64,000 bases of DNA from Bin55 sp965220235. Lineage in GTDB: Bacteria; Pseudomonadota; Gammaproteobacteria; Pseudomonadales; Azotimanducaceae. Of this stretch, positions 25,895 to 34,851 are shown piece by piece; positions within the stretch are counted from its first letter, which is position 1; each line of letters starts with the position of its first letter. The notes under the pieces were generated by a model. It saw only the letters and a program-made list of their open reading frames with translations, searched no databases and was not told the DNA's origin. Both the position numbers and the translations under genes were made by a program. The DNA is taken from positions 2,542,001 to 2,606,000 of the forward strand of contig OZ244815.1 in assembly GCA_965220235.1 (NCBI GenBank), in the 5' to 3' direction.

Positions 25895-26475
25895 TCCATT
25901 GCTACCACGGTGCGTTCGGTTTGTGCGAAGGCAATGCCGTTCGAGTAACGGGCGTCAACGAGTTTTTGCTCGTCTTCTGCAACCGCTGGCAGAAAATCAA
26001 GCATGGTCAATGCTCGATCCAACCGCGTACTCACCTCTCGGTCTCCAAGAAAAACCTGTTCGCCGCTTTCCAATGTAAGCGTCCAACCGGTGCTTTCATC
26101 GAACTTTACGTCGGCTACAACCTTGCCTTGTGCAAGCGCGATCGCTGAGATGTCATCAAAAACACGCTCTTGGTCGGGAGCTAGCAACTCCGCGAAAGAA
26201 GGATTACTGTCTTCAACCACACTCAGATATTTGGAAACATCAATGTCTTCCCACTCTCGTATGGACTCGGTGAGCTTAGCTTTTGTAGCGTCAAACAACT
26301 CGACCGCCTTCGTCAGTTGTCCGTCTACGACTGATAGGTTCGAGGCGCGCTCGAATACGTTCGTATCGACCAACGCATCAAGGCCAGAGAACTGAGGTCG
26401 GTACTGAATGATGAGCAGACTGCCGCACAAGAAGGTCAGTGCGAAGCCTGTCAAGAAGCTGATGAATCGATTCAT
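25891..26475 (-). CDS. ftsQ: Short FtsQ-like divisome protein
   Basis: The position between murC and ftsA and the C-terminal pattern identify it: WTLTLESGEQVFLGDR, a run of helix, and VDARYSNGIAF match the FtsQ beta domain. It has only 194 residues against about 250-280 usually. One N-terminal membrane helix (FISFLTGFALTFLCGSLLII, 4-23) is followed by about 100 residues in which I do not recognise the POTRA subdomain that recruits FtsQ to the divisome, nor the usual PWV segment. ATG 26475 gives MNRFISFL; a longer start lies four codons upstream. Confidence 0.75.
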   Translation of the reverse strand: MNRFISFLTGFALTFLCGSLLIIQYRPQFSGLDALVDTNVFERASNLSVVDGQLTKAVELFDATKAKLTESIREWEDIDVSKYLSVVEDSNPSFAELLAPDQERVFDDISAIALAQGKVVADVKFDESTGWTLTLESGEQVFLGDREVSTRLDRALTMLDFLPAVAEDEQKLVDARYSNGIAFAQTERTVVAME

Positions 26476-26528
26476 CGCGTTCAACAATCCATGTCGCGTA
26501 GGCAGACATCCGTGTCCACCCTCTCATT

Positions 26529-27944
26529 TTAACTTGACTTTAACAAATCCGAAACCCCGCTCACGTCTCCGGCTCCTTGCACAATGACCACGTGGTCGGT
26601 TTCCGCAGACGTGTTGATCCAAGCAGCGGCCTCGTGTATGTCCTTCGCAAACCCGACATTTTTGCCGTTTCGCTTGCTTATGGCGTTACGAAGGGCAATC
26701 GCGCTAGCTCCGTCGATCGCCGCTTCACTCGCTGCGTATGTGTCCAGAATCACCAAATCATCGGTGGTACTAAGAACTGCAACAAACTCCGCAAACAAAT
26801 CTCGAGTGCGAGTGAATCTGTGTGGTTGATACACCATCAGGTGGCGTCGACCAGGCCATACCTGCTTGACCGTCTCTAACGTGCACGCTAGCTCCGTCGG
26901 ATGATGACCGTAATCGTCAACGAGCGGCAGTTGGTGGTTCTTGAGAGTGATTTCTGATACCTCGAAGCGCCGTCCTACACCGATGAAGCGTCGAATCCCC
27001 TCCTGAATATGAATATCTGCAACGCCTTCGTCGTTCGCGACAGCAATGGCCGCTAAAGCGTTCTGTACGTTCTGGATTCCCGGTAGTCGAATCTCAATCG
27101 GTAATGGTGTTTGCCCGCCCGGACGTTTGACATTAAAACGCCACTCTACTCCGTCTGCCTTAATGTCAACGGCTTGGTAGTCAGCGTCGTCGTGCAAACC
27201 ATAGGTGATCACTGGCCTTGTGATTTCGTCCGCAAATCGTCGACATTCTTCATCGTCGATACAAAGGATCACAGCACCGTAGAACGGCAGTTTCGACACG
27301 AACTCTCGAAATGCTTGTTTCAATTGCTCGAAATCTTGACCATATGTCCCAAGGTGGTCATGGTCGATGTTCGTGATCACCGCGAGCATCGGATGTAAAT
27401 AGAGAAATGAAGCATCGCTTTCGTCGGCTTCAGCGATGATGTAGCGACTCGAACCAAGCCTCGCGTTTCGATTTTCGCTCTTGAGTAACCCGCCGATCAC
27501 ATACGTCGGATCAATGTTGGCGGATTGGAAGATGTCCGCGATAAAGCTCGTCGCGGTGGTTTTACCATGTGTTCCCGCGACAGCTATACCGTAACGATGT
27601 CGCATTAGTTCGCCGAGCATTTCTGCTCTTGGCACCACCGGTTTGTGTAGTGCGTGTGCGCTCACAACTTCAGGATTGTCGTCCGCGATCGCGCTTGATG
27701 TGACGACAACGTCCGCATCGTTCACGTTTTCAGCGACGTGTTGGGTTGAAATCGCAATCCCAAGCGATTCAAGCCTCTCCGTAACAGGTGAAGGTACAAG
27801 ATCCGTCCCAGTCACAACGTAGCCAAGGTTTGCCATGACTTCAGCAATGCCACACATTCCGGCACCGCCGATGCCTACAAAATGTATATGACGTACATGG
27901 CGCATGGTTTGTGCGGGGCATGACGCGACGTCATCGGGTCTCAT
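26529..27944 (-). CDS. murC: UDP-N-acetylmuramate--L-alanine ligase
   Basis: MurC adds the first amino acid to UDP-MurNAc in the cytosol. The 471-residue protein has the N-terminal GIGGAGMCGIAEV nucleotide-binding loop, the ATP loop AVAGTHGKTTATS (about residues 121-133) and the C-terminal DDYGHHPTE and YQPHRFTRTRDLF motifs. Its ATG overlaps the ftsW stop (ATGA), leaving no room for murG, which normally lies here. Confidence 0.95.
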   Translation of the reverse strand: MRPDDVASCPAQTMRHVRHIHFVGIGGAGMCGIAEVMANLGYVVTGTDLVPSPVTERLESLGIAISTQHVAENVNDADVVVTSSAIADDNPEVVSAHALHKPVVPRAEMLGELMRHRYGIAVAGTHGKTTATSFIADIFQSANIDPTYVIGGLLKSENRNARLGSSRYIIAEADESDASFLYLHPMLAVITNIDHDHLGTYGQDFEQLKQAFREFVSKLPFYGAVILCIDDEECRRFADEITRPVITYGLHDDADYQAVDIKADGVEWRFNVKRPGGQTPLPIEIRLPGIQNVQNALAAIAVANDEGVADIHIQEGIRRFIGVGRRFEVSEITLKNHQLPLVDDYGHHPTELACTLETVKQVWPGRRHLMVYQPHRFTRTRDLFAEFVAVLSTTDDLVILDTYAASEAAIDGASAIALRNAISKRNGKNVGFAKDIHEAAAWINTSAETDHVVIVQGAGDVSGVSDLLKSS

Positions 27945-29047
27945 TTGGGAGCGTCTAGCCTATTCGTTCGATCGATTCGCAAGACCATTCCGATTAGTGC
28001 GCTAAGAATCAACAGACTGTTTCCACCGTAACTGATGAACGGCAGAGTCAGTCCCTTTGTTGGAAAGATACCGGCATTGACGCCCACGTGGATGAGTGCT
28101 TGAAAGCCGATCAACAGCGCCACGCCATAGCAGAACATGCTATCGAAATGGCGTTCTTTCTGTAAAGCAGTGCGCGCGATATTTCCAATCCGATACACCA
28201 ACACCATCAACAACCCCAGAACGATCGATGCACCGACAACGCCAGTTTCTTCCGCGATCGTGGCGAAAATGAAATCATTATGTGAGGCAGGAGTAAATGT
28301 TTTTTGAAGACCTGTACCTAGACCCGTACCTGTAAATTCACCGCGGCCAAAACTGATCAGAGAATTCGTGAGCTGGTAGCCTTCATTCAGTTTTACGCCT
28401 TCTTCCCACGGCGACAGCAACGTCACCAGACGCGTGACTCTGTACGGTTCTAAGTAAAGTAGTGCGCCAATTCCGGAGAGCGCGATGCCACCAAGTAGGA
28501 GCAGGTGCGACATTCTCGCTTTCGCCAAGAACAACACGCCGACCGTGACGGTTCCCATGATTGCTACCGTACCAAAGTCCGGTTCTACGAAAACTAGCCC
28601 TAGGACAACGCCTACTGCACCAAGTAGTATCAAGAGCGGCGCGATTGAATACTGAGTTCGCTCGAAATTGTTTGCCAAATAACCTGCGATGAAAATCAAA
28701 AGTAACGGCTTCACAACTTCGGAAACTTGAATTGTGAAAAAGTGGAGAGAAATCCATCTTCTACCACCACCCGATTCAATACCAATGCCTGGAATTAGCA
28801 CCAATCCCGCTAGTAAAAGCGCAAGCAACCATGCGGCTCGGTGAAACTGGGAATAGAACGCAGTCGGAATCAAATACGCGAGTACTAATGCGATGCCACT
28901 TACAACAACGTAACCAACATGCCTCAGGAACAAAGGGTTGATCCACGCGTCCGCCAAATGCACACTGACACTTGCGACCGCGATTAACCCGAAACCTATC
29001 AATACGCCCCAAAGGTAAAGAACCGTTAGTGGTTGATTTGGAGTCAC
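27941..29047 (-). CDS. ftsW: Lipid II polymerase FtsW (SEDS family)
   Basis: FtsW is the septal peptidoglycan glycosyltransferase that works with FtsI. The 368-residue protein has about ten membrane helices and SEDS signatures such as GRRWISLHFFTIQVSEVVK, FVEPDFGTVAIM and, near the end, PTKGLTLPFISYGGNSLL; the catalytic Asp is in EPDFG. It overlaps murD upstream (ATGA) and murC downstream. Confidence 0.95.
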   Translation of the reverse strand: MTPNQPLTVLYLWGVLIGFGLIAVASVSVHLADAWINPLFLRHVGYVVVSGIALVLAYLIPTAFYSQFHRAAWLLALLLAGLVLIPGIGIESGGGRRWISLHFFTIQVSEVVKPLLLIFIAGYLANNFERTQYSIAPLLILLGAVGVVLGLVFVEPDFGTVAIMGTVTVGVLFLAKARMSHLLLLGGIALSGIGALLYLEPYRVTRLVTLLSPWEEGVKLNEGYQLTNSLISFGRGEFTGTGLGTGLQKTFTPASHNDFIFATIAEETGVVGASIVLGLLMVLVYRIGNIARTALQKERHFDSMFCYGVALLIGFQALIHVGVNAGIFPTKGLTLPFISYGGNSLLILSALIGMVLRIDRTNRLDAPK

Positions 29048-30351
29048 GACTGCATCGCCTTGACGGTTTCACCGAATTGGTGACCGCGTTGCTCGTAGTT
29101 GGAAAACATGTCGAAACTAGCACACGCTGGAGAAAGTAGCACCACATCTCCAGGTTTGGCAAGTTCCCGCGCTTGGGTCACCGCATCTTCAAGCGATTCC
29201 GAGTAGACGTACTGCGTTCCCTCGCCAATCGCTGCCGCGATCCTCGTTGCGTCACGGCCGAACAAAATAGCCGCTTTCGCATGATGACGAATCGGGTCTG
29301 TGAGTGCTTCAAAGCTCGCGCCTTTCGCATCCCCACCTGCCAGCAATAGGATATTTCGCTTTCCATTACTCAGCGATTCGAGAGCAGCACACGTCGCAGC
29401 AACGTTTGTCGCCTTTGAATCATTGAAGTAACGCACACCTTCAATTTCCGCGATCAGTTCCATTCGGTGAGGTAAGCCTTCAAAACTGATTGCTGTGGCT
29501 ACCAGCTCACTCACGTCAGCACCACAAAGGTGTGCCAGGGCCGCAGCGATCACGATGTTGAGATGGTTCTGCTGACCCGTCAGACGTAAGTTCGTTGTCG
29601 GCACAACTTCACTAGCGATCACGATTTCGTCTTCGCGAACGCACCAATCTTGGGATCCGTTCACAGGAATTGATGACGCGTGGGTCATTGGCTTCGTGTA
29701 CGGATCATCTTTGTTGTAAACCGCGACCTCACTGCGCTCGTATATTCGAGATTTAGCTGCAACGTATTCAGCAAACGTACGATGGTGGTCTTGATGATCT
29801 TCTGTGATGTTCAATACGGTCGCAGCGTTCAGCTGCGGAGGATTCATCTTTTCGAGTTGAAAACTCGACAACTCCAGGACATACCCTTGCCCTGATTCCG
29901 CTAGCAGATCTAGCGCCGGTTTGCCAATGTTGCCGCCTGATATATACCCTTTTGATCGAAGCATGTTCGCGATCAAATGGGTTGTTGTGGTCTTTCCGTT
30001 GGTTCCAGTAACACCAATGAGGGGCGCGTCGACCAACTCACAAAACAACTCAATATCACACGAAATCCGCGAATCGCATGAACGAACAACGTCGAAGATA
30101 GGATCGTGCAGGGGAATACCCGGACTTGCGTAAACGACCGTGTTCGAGTCCACCTTGGTCGCCACGTCTTGCGGCATGATGAACTCAGCATCCACGTATT
30201 TCAGCTCTAAATCCTGAAAGCGGTCCGTTATCGAGTCTTCAAGTCCAACCCGAGTATCCGTAATGTAGAGCTCTGTGCGACCGTTTAGAAAACGAGTACA
30301 TGATTCACCTGTGGCACCGAGTCCAATCACCAACGCGCGATCCGGAATCAC
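29044..30351 (-). CDS. murD: UDP-N-acetylmuramoyl-L-alanine--D-glutamate ligase
   Basis: This 435-residue protein adds D-glutamate to UDP-MurNAc-L-Ala. The N-terminal LVIGLGATGESCTRFL binds UDP, VTGTNGKTTTTHL (about 110) binds ATP, and SKATN and LSPACASFDMFSNYEQRG are typical of MurD. I chose GTG 30351, which overlaps the mraY stop as GTGA and gives the family N-terminus; a start at 30405 would lie well inside mraY. Confidence 0.94.
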   Translation of the reverse strand: MIPDRALVIGLGATGESCTRFLNGRTELYITDTRVGLEDSITDRFQDLELKYVDAEFIMPQDVATKVDSNTVVYASPGIPLHDPIFDVVRSCDSRISCDIELFCELVDAPLIGVTGTNGKTTTTHLIANMLRSKGYISGGNIGKPALDLLAESGQGYVLELSSFQLEKMNPPQLNAATVLNITEDHQDHHRTFAEYVAAKSRIYERSEVAVYNKDDPYTKPMTHASSIPVNGSQDWCVREDEIVIASEVVPTTNLRLTGQQNHLNIVIAAALAHLCGADVSELVATAISFEGLPHRMELIAEIEGVRYFNDSKATNVAATCAALESLSNGKRNILLLAGGDAKGASFEALTDPIRHHAKAAILFGRDATRIAAAIGEGTQYVYSESLEDAVTQARELAKPGDVVLLSPACASFDMFSNYEQRGHQFGETVKAMQS

Positions 30352-31430
30352 CTTAGCTTCAACGTTGCAAGGCCGATCATCACAAGTAAGAATGTGATGA
30401 TCCAAAACCGGACTGTGACCTTGGGTTCCGGCCAGCCTTTTAGTTCGAAGTGATGGTGAATAGGAGCCATTCGCAGGACGCGCTTACCTCGAAGCTTGAA
30501 ACTCCCGACCTGGGCGATCACAGAAGCAGTCTCTAACACGAACAGGCCGCTCATGATCAGTAGCACGATCTCTTGACGAACGAGTACGCCGATGACGCCA
30601 AGCGCAGCGCCTAACGGCAGCGCGCCAATATCGCCCATGATCATTTGCGCAGGGAACGTGTTGTACCAGAGGAACCCTAAACCGGCTCCGACAATCGCGC
30701 CACAAACGATCGCGACCTCACCCATTCCTTCGATGTACGGAATCTGTAGGTAGTCTGCGAATTCCGAATGACCGACTGCGTACGCGAATAGCCCTAATGC
30801 ACCGACAACCATGACGGTAGGTAAGGTCGCGAGACCGTCTAAACCGTCGGTGAGATTCACCGCATTACTCATGCCGACGATCATTAGTAGCGTGAGAATC
30901 ACAAATCCCCAGCCCAAAGGTATCGAAAGTTCCTTGAAAAAAGGCACAAGCAATGCGGTCTCGGCGGGATTCGTTGCCGTCTGATACAGAATGATCGCGA
31001 CACTCCCAGCGCACACGATTTGGAGCGAAAACTTGAGCTTTGCAGAAAGTCCGCCTTTCTCCTTTTTCGACAGTTTGAGGTAGTCGTCTAGAAACCCGAT
31101 CACCCCAAAACTCAGCAGTACCCCGAGAACGATCCAGGCTTGTCGGTTGTCGAGCTCAATCCAACACAGAGAAGATATAAAGATGCTGATCAGAATCAGC
31201 AAACCACCCATCGTTGGCGTGCCTTCCTTCTCGAAGTGTCCTTCCGGCCCGTCTTTTCGTATGACGTCGCCGATTTGTCTCCGCTCAAGCCATCGGATCA
31301 TCAACGGTCCGAGCAAGAGGCTTATGAATAGCGCTGTTCCTGTGGCGACTAACGTTCTAAATGTGATGTAACTAAATACGTTGAACGCTGAAACATACTG
31401 TTCGAGCCATTCAGTCAACCAAAGTAGCAC
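30348..31430 (-). CDS. mraY: Phospho-N-acetylmuramoyl-pentapeptide transferase
   Basis: MraY transfers phospho-MurNAc-pentapeptide to undecaprenyl phosphate, making lipid I. The 360-residue protein has ten membrane helices and the conserved GTPTMGG, FLDDYLKL (catalytic Asp pair), NLTDGLDGLA and MAPIHHHFEL motifs. The GTG at 31430 is preferred because gggagga lies 4 bases upstream and the resulting LLWLTEWLEQYVSAFNVF is the standard N-terminus. The start overlaps the murE end by 20 bases, so murF, normally between them, cannot be here. Confidence 0.95.
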   Translation of the reverse strand: MLLWLTEWLEQYVSAFNVFSYITFRTLVATGTALFISLLLGPLMIRWLERRQIGDVIRKDGPEGHFEKEGTPTMGGLLILISIFISSLCWIELDNRQAWIVLGVLLSFGVIGFLDDYLKLSKKEKGGLSAKLKFSLQIVCAGSVAIILYQTATNPAETALLVPFFKELSIPLGWGFVILTLLMIVGMSNAVNLTDGLDGLATLPTVMVVGALGLFAYAVGHSEFADYLQIPYIEGMGEVAIVCGAIVGAGLGFLWYNTFPAQMIMGDIGALPLGAALGVIGVLVRQEIVLLIMSGLFVLETASVIAQVGSFKLRGKRVLRMAPIHHHFELKGWPEPKVTVRFWIITFLLVMIGLATLKLR

Positions 31431-32862
31431 TTCGTCCTCCCTGCCGAACACGATCGACGATTTCACGATCGCTGAAAGGATGTTTGACACCGTCTATTTC
31501 TTGATATTCCTCAGCGCCTTTACCAGCGATGAGTACGATGCTGTTAGGTTGTGCCTCCTTCAACGCGCTCGAGATCGCGCATTCACGATCAAGTTCAACT
31601 CGTGCGAGTTTTGGTTTCTTCATCCCGCGTACGACTGCGTCAGCAATAACCTCCGGCGACTCCGTTCGCGGGTTGTCGTTCGTCACGGTGACCCGGTCAG
31701 CTAGTTCTTCTGCGAGCGCACCCATCAGTGGCCGCTTGCCTTTGTCTCGATCCCCGCCACAGCCGAATACACAAATAATCTCACTAGGTTCTAGATTGCG
31801 TAGCGCGAGCAACGTCTTACGCAGTGCGTCAGGTGTATGCGCGTAATCGATAACAGCGTGCGCCTTCGAACGGAGCTTTACAAATTCGAATCGACCAGGT
31901 GCCGCTTGGACCTTCGCTAGCTGACGCGAAGCGCACTCCAAATCAGTTCCAAAATGCACTAGCGTAGCGAGTATCGCCGCACAATTTGCGATGCCAAACT
32001 CACTTCGCACGGGCAAGTGCAAAGGCGTGCTTCCCCATTTTGTACGCCACAAGCCACGCGCTCCCTCGATCGTCAATGACGTCAGTTCACCGGTGACATC
32101 GGCGGAATGCGTCGTGCCATACGTCGTGACTGGAATGTCACGTTCCTCACAAAGGTGCCTTAGACGCTGTCCAAACGCATCGTCGACATTGATCACAGCT
32201 CTCTCGAGATCGAAGTCCTCAAACATCCTCTGTTTCGCTGCTTCATAGGAAGCCATGGATCGGTGATAGTCAAGGTGGTCTCGGGAGATGTTGGTATAGA
32301 TACCGACTCGCAGGCGAACATCACTTAAACGATCTTGACTCAGCGCATGCGAGCTCACTTCCATCGCTACACGCTGAGCGCCTTGATCTTGCATCGCAGC
32401 CATACAAGCCTGCAGTTCGAGCCCATCCATCGTCGTCAATCCGGAATGAGTTATGTCTGGCAGAATCCCCCATCCTGGCGTTCCCGCAAAACCCGTTGCC
32501 CGCAGCAGTCCTGCTAAACCGTACGCAACGCTCGTTTTACCGTTTGTTCCGGTGACACCGATACAAGCCAAGTTCTGACTTGGGTTCCCGTATAGTCGAG
32601 CGGCAAGTTGATTCCTCTTCTCGACGAGAGACGGATCGCAAATCACTACCACGTCGTCGCTCACACAATCCACGGGTCGCGATGTCAGAATGCAGCGCGC
32701 GCCTTTTGAAATAGCTTCGTCGATAAACGCATGACCGTCATGTACCTTACCTTGAACGGCTACGAACATGTCACCGCTCTTTACACGACGGGAGTCTGCC
32801 GTCATACCGGTTATTTCAACGTTGAGTAGACCCGAGCGCTCCAGTAGGACATTAAGCTGCAT
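31411..32862 (-). CDS. murE: UDP-MurNAc-L-Ala-D-Glu--meso-diaminopimelate ligase
   Basis: MurE adds the third residue of the stem peptide. The 483-residue protein has GVTGTNGKTSVAYGL for ATP, DYAHTPDALRKTL, and NDNPRTESPEVI. The DNPR motif predicts meso-diaminopimelate rather than lysine, as expected for a Gram-negative. ATG 32862 follows an aggaag sequence and overlaps the ftsI end by 11 bases; a longer start at 32895 is less likely. Confidence 0.95.
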   Translation of the reverse strand: MQLNVLLERSGLLNVEITGMTADSRRVKSGDMFVAVQGKVHDGHAFIDEAISKGARCILTSRPVDCVSDDVVVICDPSLVEKRNQLAARLYGNPSQNLACIGVTGTNGKTSVAYGLAGLLRATGFAGTPGWGILPDITHSGLTTMDGLELQACMAAMQDQGAQRVAMEVSSHALSQDRLSDVRLRVGIYTNISRDHLDYHRSMASYEAAKQRMFEDFDLERAVINVDDAFGQRLRHLCEERDIPVTTYGTTHSADVTGELTSLTIEGARGLWRTKWGSTPLHLPVRSEFGIANCAAILATLVHFGTDLECASRQLAKVQAAPGRFEFVKLRSKAHAVIDYAHTPDALRKTLLALRNLEPSEIICVFGCGGDRDKGKRPLMGALAEELADRVTVTNDNPRTESPEVIADAVVRGMKKPKLARVELDRECAISSALKEAQPNSIVLIAGKGAEEYQEIDGVKHPFSDREIVDRVRQGGRSATLVD

Positions 32863-34546
32863 CGTCACTTCCTGTTGCGCCGGCGACGGTTCCACGCTCC
32901 CGTACTCCCCGAAGTTGCAACGCGCGAGTCGCGACTCGCTTGAAGACGGGTGCAGATACAGATCCGCCCGAGACTTTTCCGCCTTCTACTTTCGGTTTCG
33001 GTCCGTCCACCATGACCAAACCTAGAAATTGAGGGTTTTTCATCGGGACGATGCCGACGAACAATGTCAGATGGTGTTGATCGGAATAACCGTCTCTCGC
33101 AATCTTTCGCACAGTACCAGTTTTGCCTGCTACTTGAAATCCTGGGATTGGAGATTTACTCGCGGTCCCGGTGGGTCCAACCACGCCCGAGAGCATGTCG
33201 AGCACCTGCAATGCGTGACCCTTGTCGAAGACCCGAAAATCGCGTTCACGGTATTCATCGTTCAAGAGGATGGAGATCTGTCGTTGTAGTCCGCCGGTCG
33301 CAATCGTCAGGTACGAACGCGCAAGCTGAAGCGGCGTTACTGAAAACCCGTATCCGTACGACATCGTCGCTCTCGTAAGAGGTTTCGAAATATCATCGCC
33401 TGACAACTGACCGATCGTTTCGCCAGGTAAACCGAGCAACACGTAGTTGTTGAATCCGATCCTCTCGTGCATTGCGAGCAGAGATTGTTCGTCCAAGTCC
33501 AGAGCAATGCGCGAAGCGCCAACCTGACTCGATTTGACGAGTACGTTACGTAGCGATAAGACGCCGTAGTTCCGTGGATCCTCGATCGTCTTGTACTGAA
33601 CTACAGTCCATCCAGGATTCGTGTCAACTTCTGTCTCGGGGGTATAGCGACCACTTTCTAATGCTGCTATTGCCACAAATGGCTTAAAAGTTGATCCCGG
33701 TTCAATGAGATCCGTTACCGCACGATTACGTACGTTTTCCCATTCAAGATTCGAAGTATTGTTGGGGTTGAAGGACGGAACGTTCGCGAGTGCAAGAACG
33801 CCACCGGTAGGCACATCAATCAGAATCATCGATGCGGATTCGGCACGGTATTCATCAATGACGTTTTGAAGTTCACTATAGGCGAGAAACTGCAATCGAC
33901 TGTCGATAGACGTCACCAAGTCCTCACCGAATTTAGGCAGCGTCTCGTACCGAATGTCACGAATCAATCGCCCCTTTCGATCTCTTACAACCCTTCGTGT
34001 ACCGACCTCGCCTTCCAGGTGCGCATCGAATGCTCGTTCTAATCCTTCGAGTCCACGTTCATCAATATCCGTAAACCCGGTTAGATGTGCCGCCACTTCA
34101 CCTAATGGGTAATAACGTCGATACTCAGTCTGAATGTCCAAACCATCCAGCGCAAGCTGCTGAAGGGCGAGTGCTTTCTGTGGTGATTGTCGCCGTGCTA
34201 AATAGAGAAACGCGCGCGATCGATTACTTTCGATTTTGGCGCGTAGATCGTTCGCATCCTGTTTGAGAATGTCGGCGACCGCGCTGAATTCCTCTGCGGA
34301 CCATTCGATCCGCGAGGGGTTCACAGTCACGCCGATAACCGGTGTACTGATCGCCATCGGTTCGCCAAGGCGATCGTAGATCATGCCACGGTGGACCGGA
34401 ATCTTCTGCAGTCGTTCAGACTGCATCTTGCTTTGATCCTGGAGGAAGTACCGTTCCACTATGGCGATGTACGCCATTTGACCCACTAATAAAGCAGTAA
34501 CGAACGTAAAGCACACCACGGCTGTTGTATGACGCCGATCGTTCAC
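32852..34546 (-). CDS. ftsI: Septal peptidoglycan transpeptidase FtsI (PBP3)
   Basis: FtsI crosslinks peptidoglycan at the septum together with FtsW. The 564-residue protein has one membrane helix (about 9-30), a pedestal domain and a transpeptidase domain. The nucleophile is Ser285 in GSTFKPF, and KTG appears in VAGKTGTVRK. The second motif reads KSSQVGAS at 338-345, with Gln341 where PBP3 normally has Asn (SSN). The GTG start overlaps the ftsL stop (GTGA). Confidence 0.94.
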   Translation of the reverse strand: MNDRRHTTAVVCFTFVTALLVGQMAYIAIVERYFLQDQSKMQSERLQKIPVHRGMIYDRLGEPMAISTPVIGVTVNPSRIEWSAEEFSAVADILKQDANDLRAKIESNRSRAFLYLARRQSPQKALALQQLALDGLDIQTEYRRYYPLGEVAAHLTGFTDIDERGLEGLERAFDAHLEGEVGTRRVVRDRKGRLIRDIRYETLPKFGEDLVTSIDSRLQFLAYSELQNVIDEYRAESASMILIDVPTGGVLALANVPSFNPNNTSNLEWENVRNRAVTDLIEPGSTFKPFVAIAALESGRYTPETEVDTNPGWTVVQYKTIEDPRNYGVLSLRNVLVKSSQVGASRIALDLDEQSLLAMHERIGFNNYVLLGLPGETIGQLSGDDISKPLTRATMSYGYGFSVTPLQLARSYLTIATGGLQRQISILLNDEYRERDFRVFDKGHALQVLDMLSGVVGPTGTASKSPIPGFQVAGKTGTVRKIARDGYSDQHHLTLFVGIVPMKNPQFLGLVMVDGPKPKVEGGKVSGGSVSAPVFKRVATRALQLRGVRERGTVAGATGSDDAA

Positions 34547-34845
34547 GGAACTGTTCCTGTCACTGGTTTAACCAACTCATCTGGATAAACCAAACCATCA
34601 GATTGGGCTTTTGTCTGGACCAACGAGTACGAAGAGAGACTCTCCTTCTCGATTAGTAGCCGAGAGTGCTCGCTAAGTTCCCGATCCTGTTGCAATCGCA
34701 ATTCGGTCAGTTGCGTATAGGTGTCGAGACGAAGAGACGACTGCTGCACGATCAGTAGCCCACTAGCCAACATAGCCACAATCAACGTGACAATCAAGAT
34801 GTGGCGACTGAAATTGGCACCCCGAGCACTCGATTTCTTCGCCAT
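34543..34845 (-). CDS. ftsL: Cell division protein FtsL
   Basis: This 100-residue bitopic protein has a basic cytosolic end, a membrane helix at about 16-34 (ILIVTLIVAMLASGLLIV) and a periplasmic coiled coil (TQLTELRLQQDRELSEHSRL). It forms a complex with FtsB and FtsQ. The position between rsmH and ftsI is diagnostic, and it overlaps ftsI by 4 bases. Confidence 0.9.
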   Translation of the reverse strand: MAKKSSARGANFSRHILIVTLIVAMLASGLLIVQQSSLRLDTYTQLTELRLQQDRELSEHSRLLIEKESLSSYSLVQTKAQSDGLVYPDELVKPVTGTVP

Positions 34846-34851
34846 GACCGA

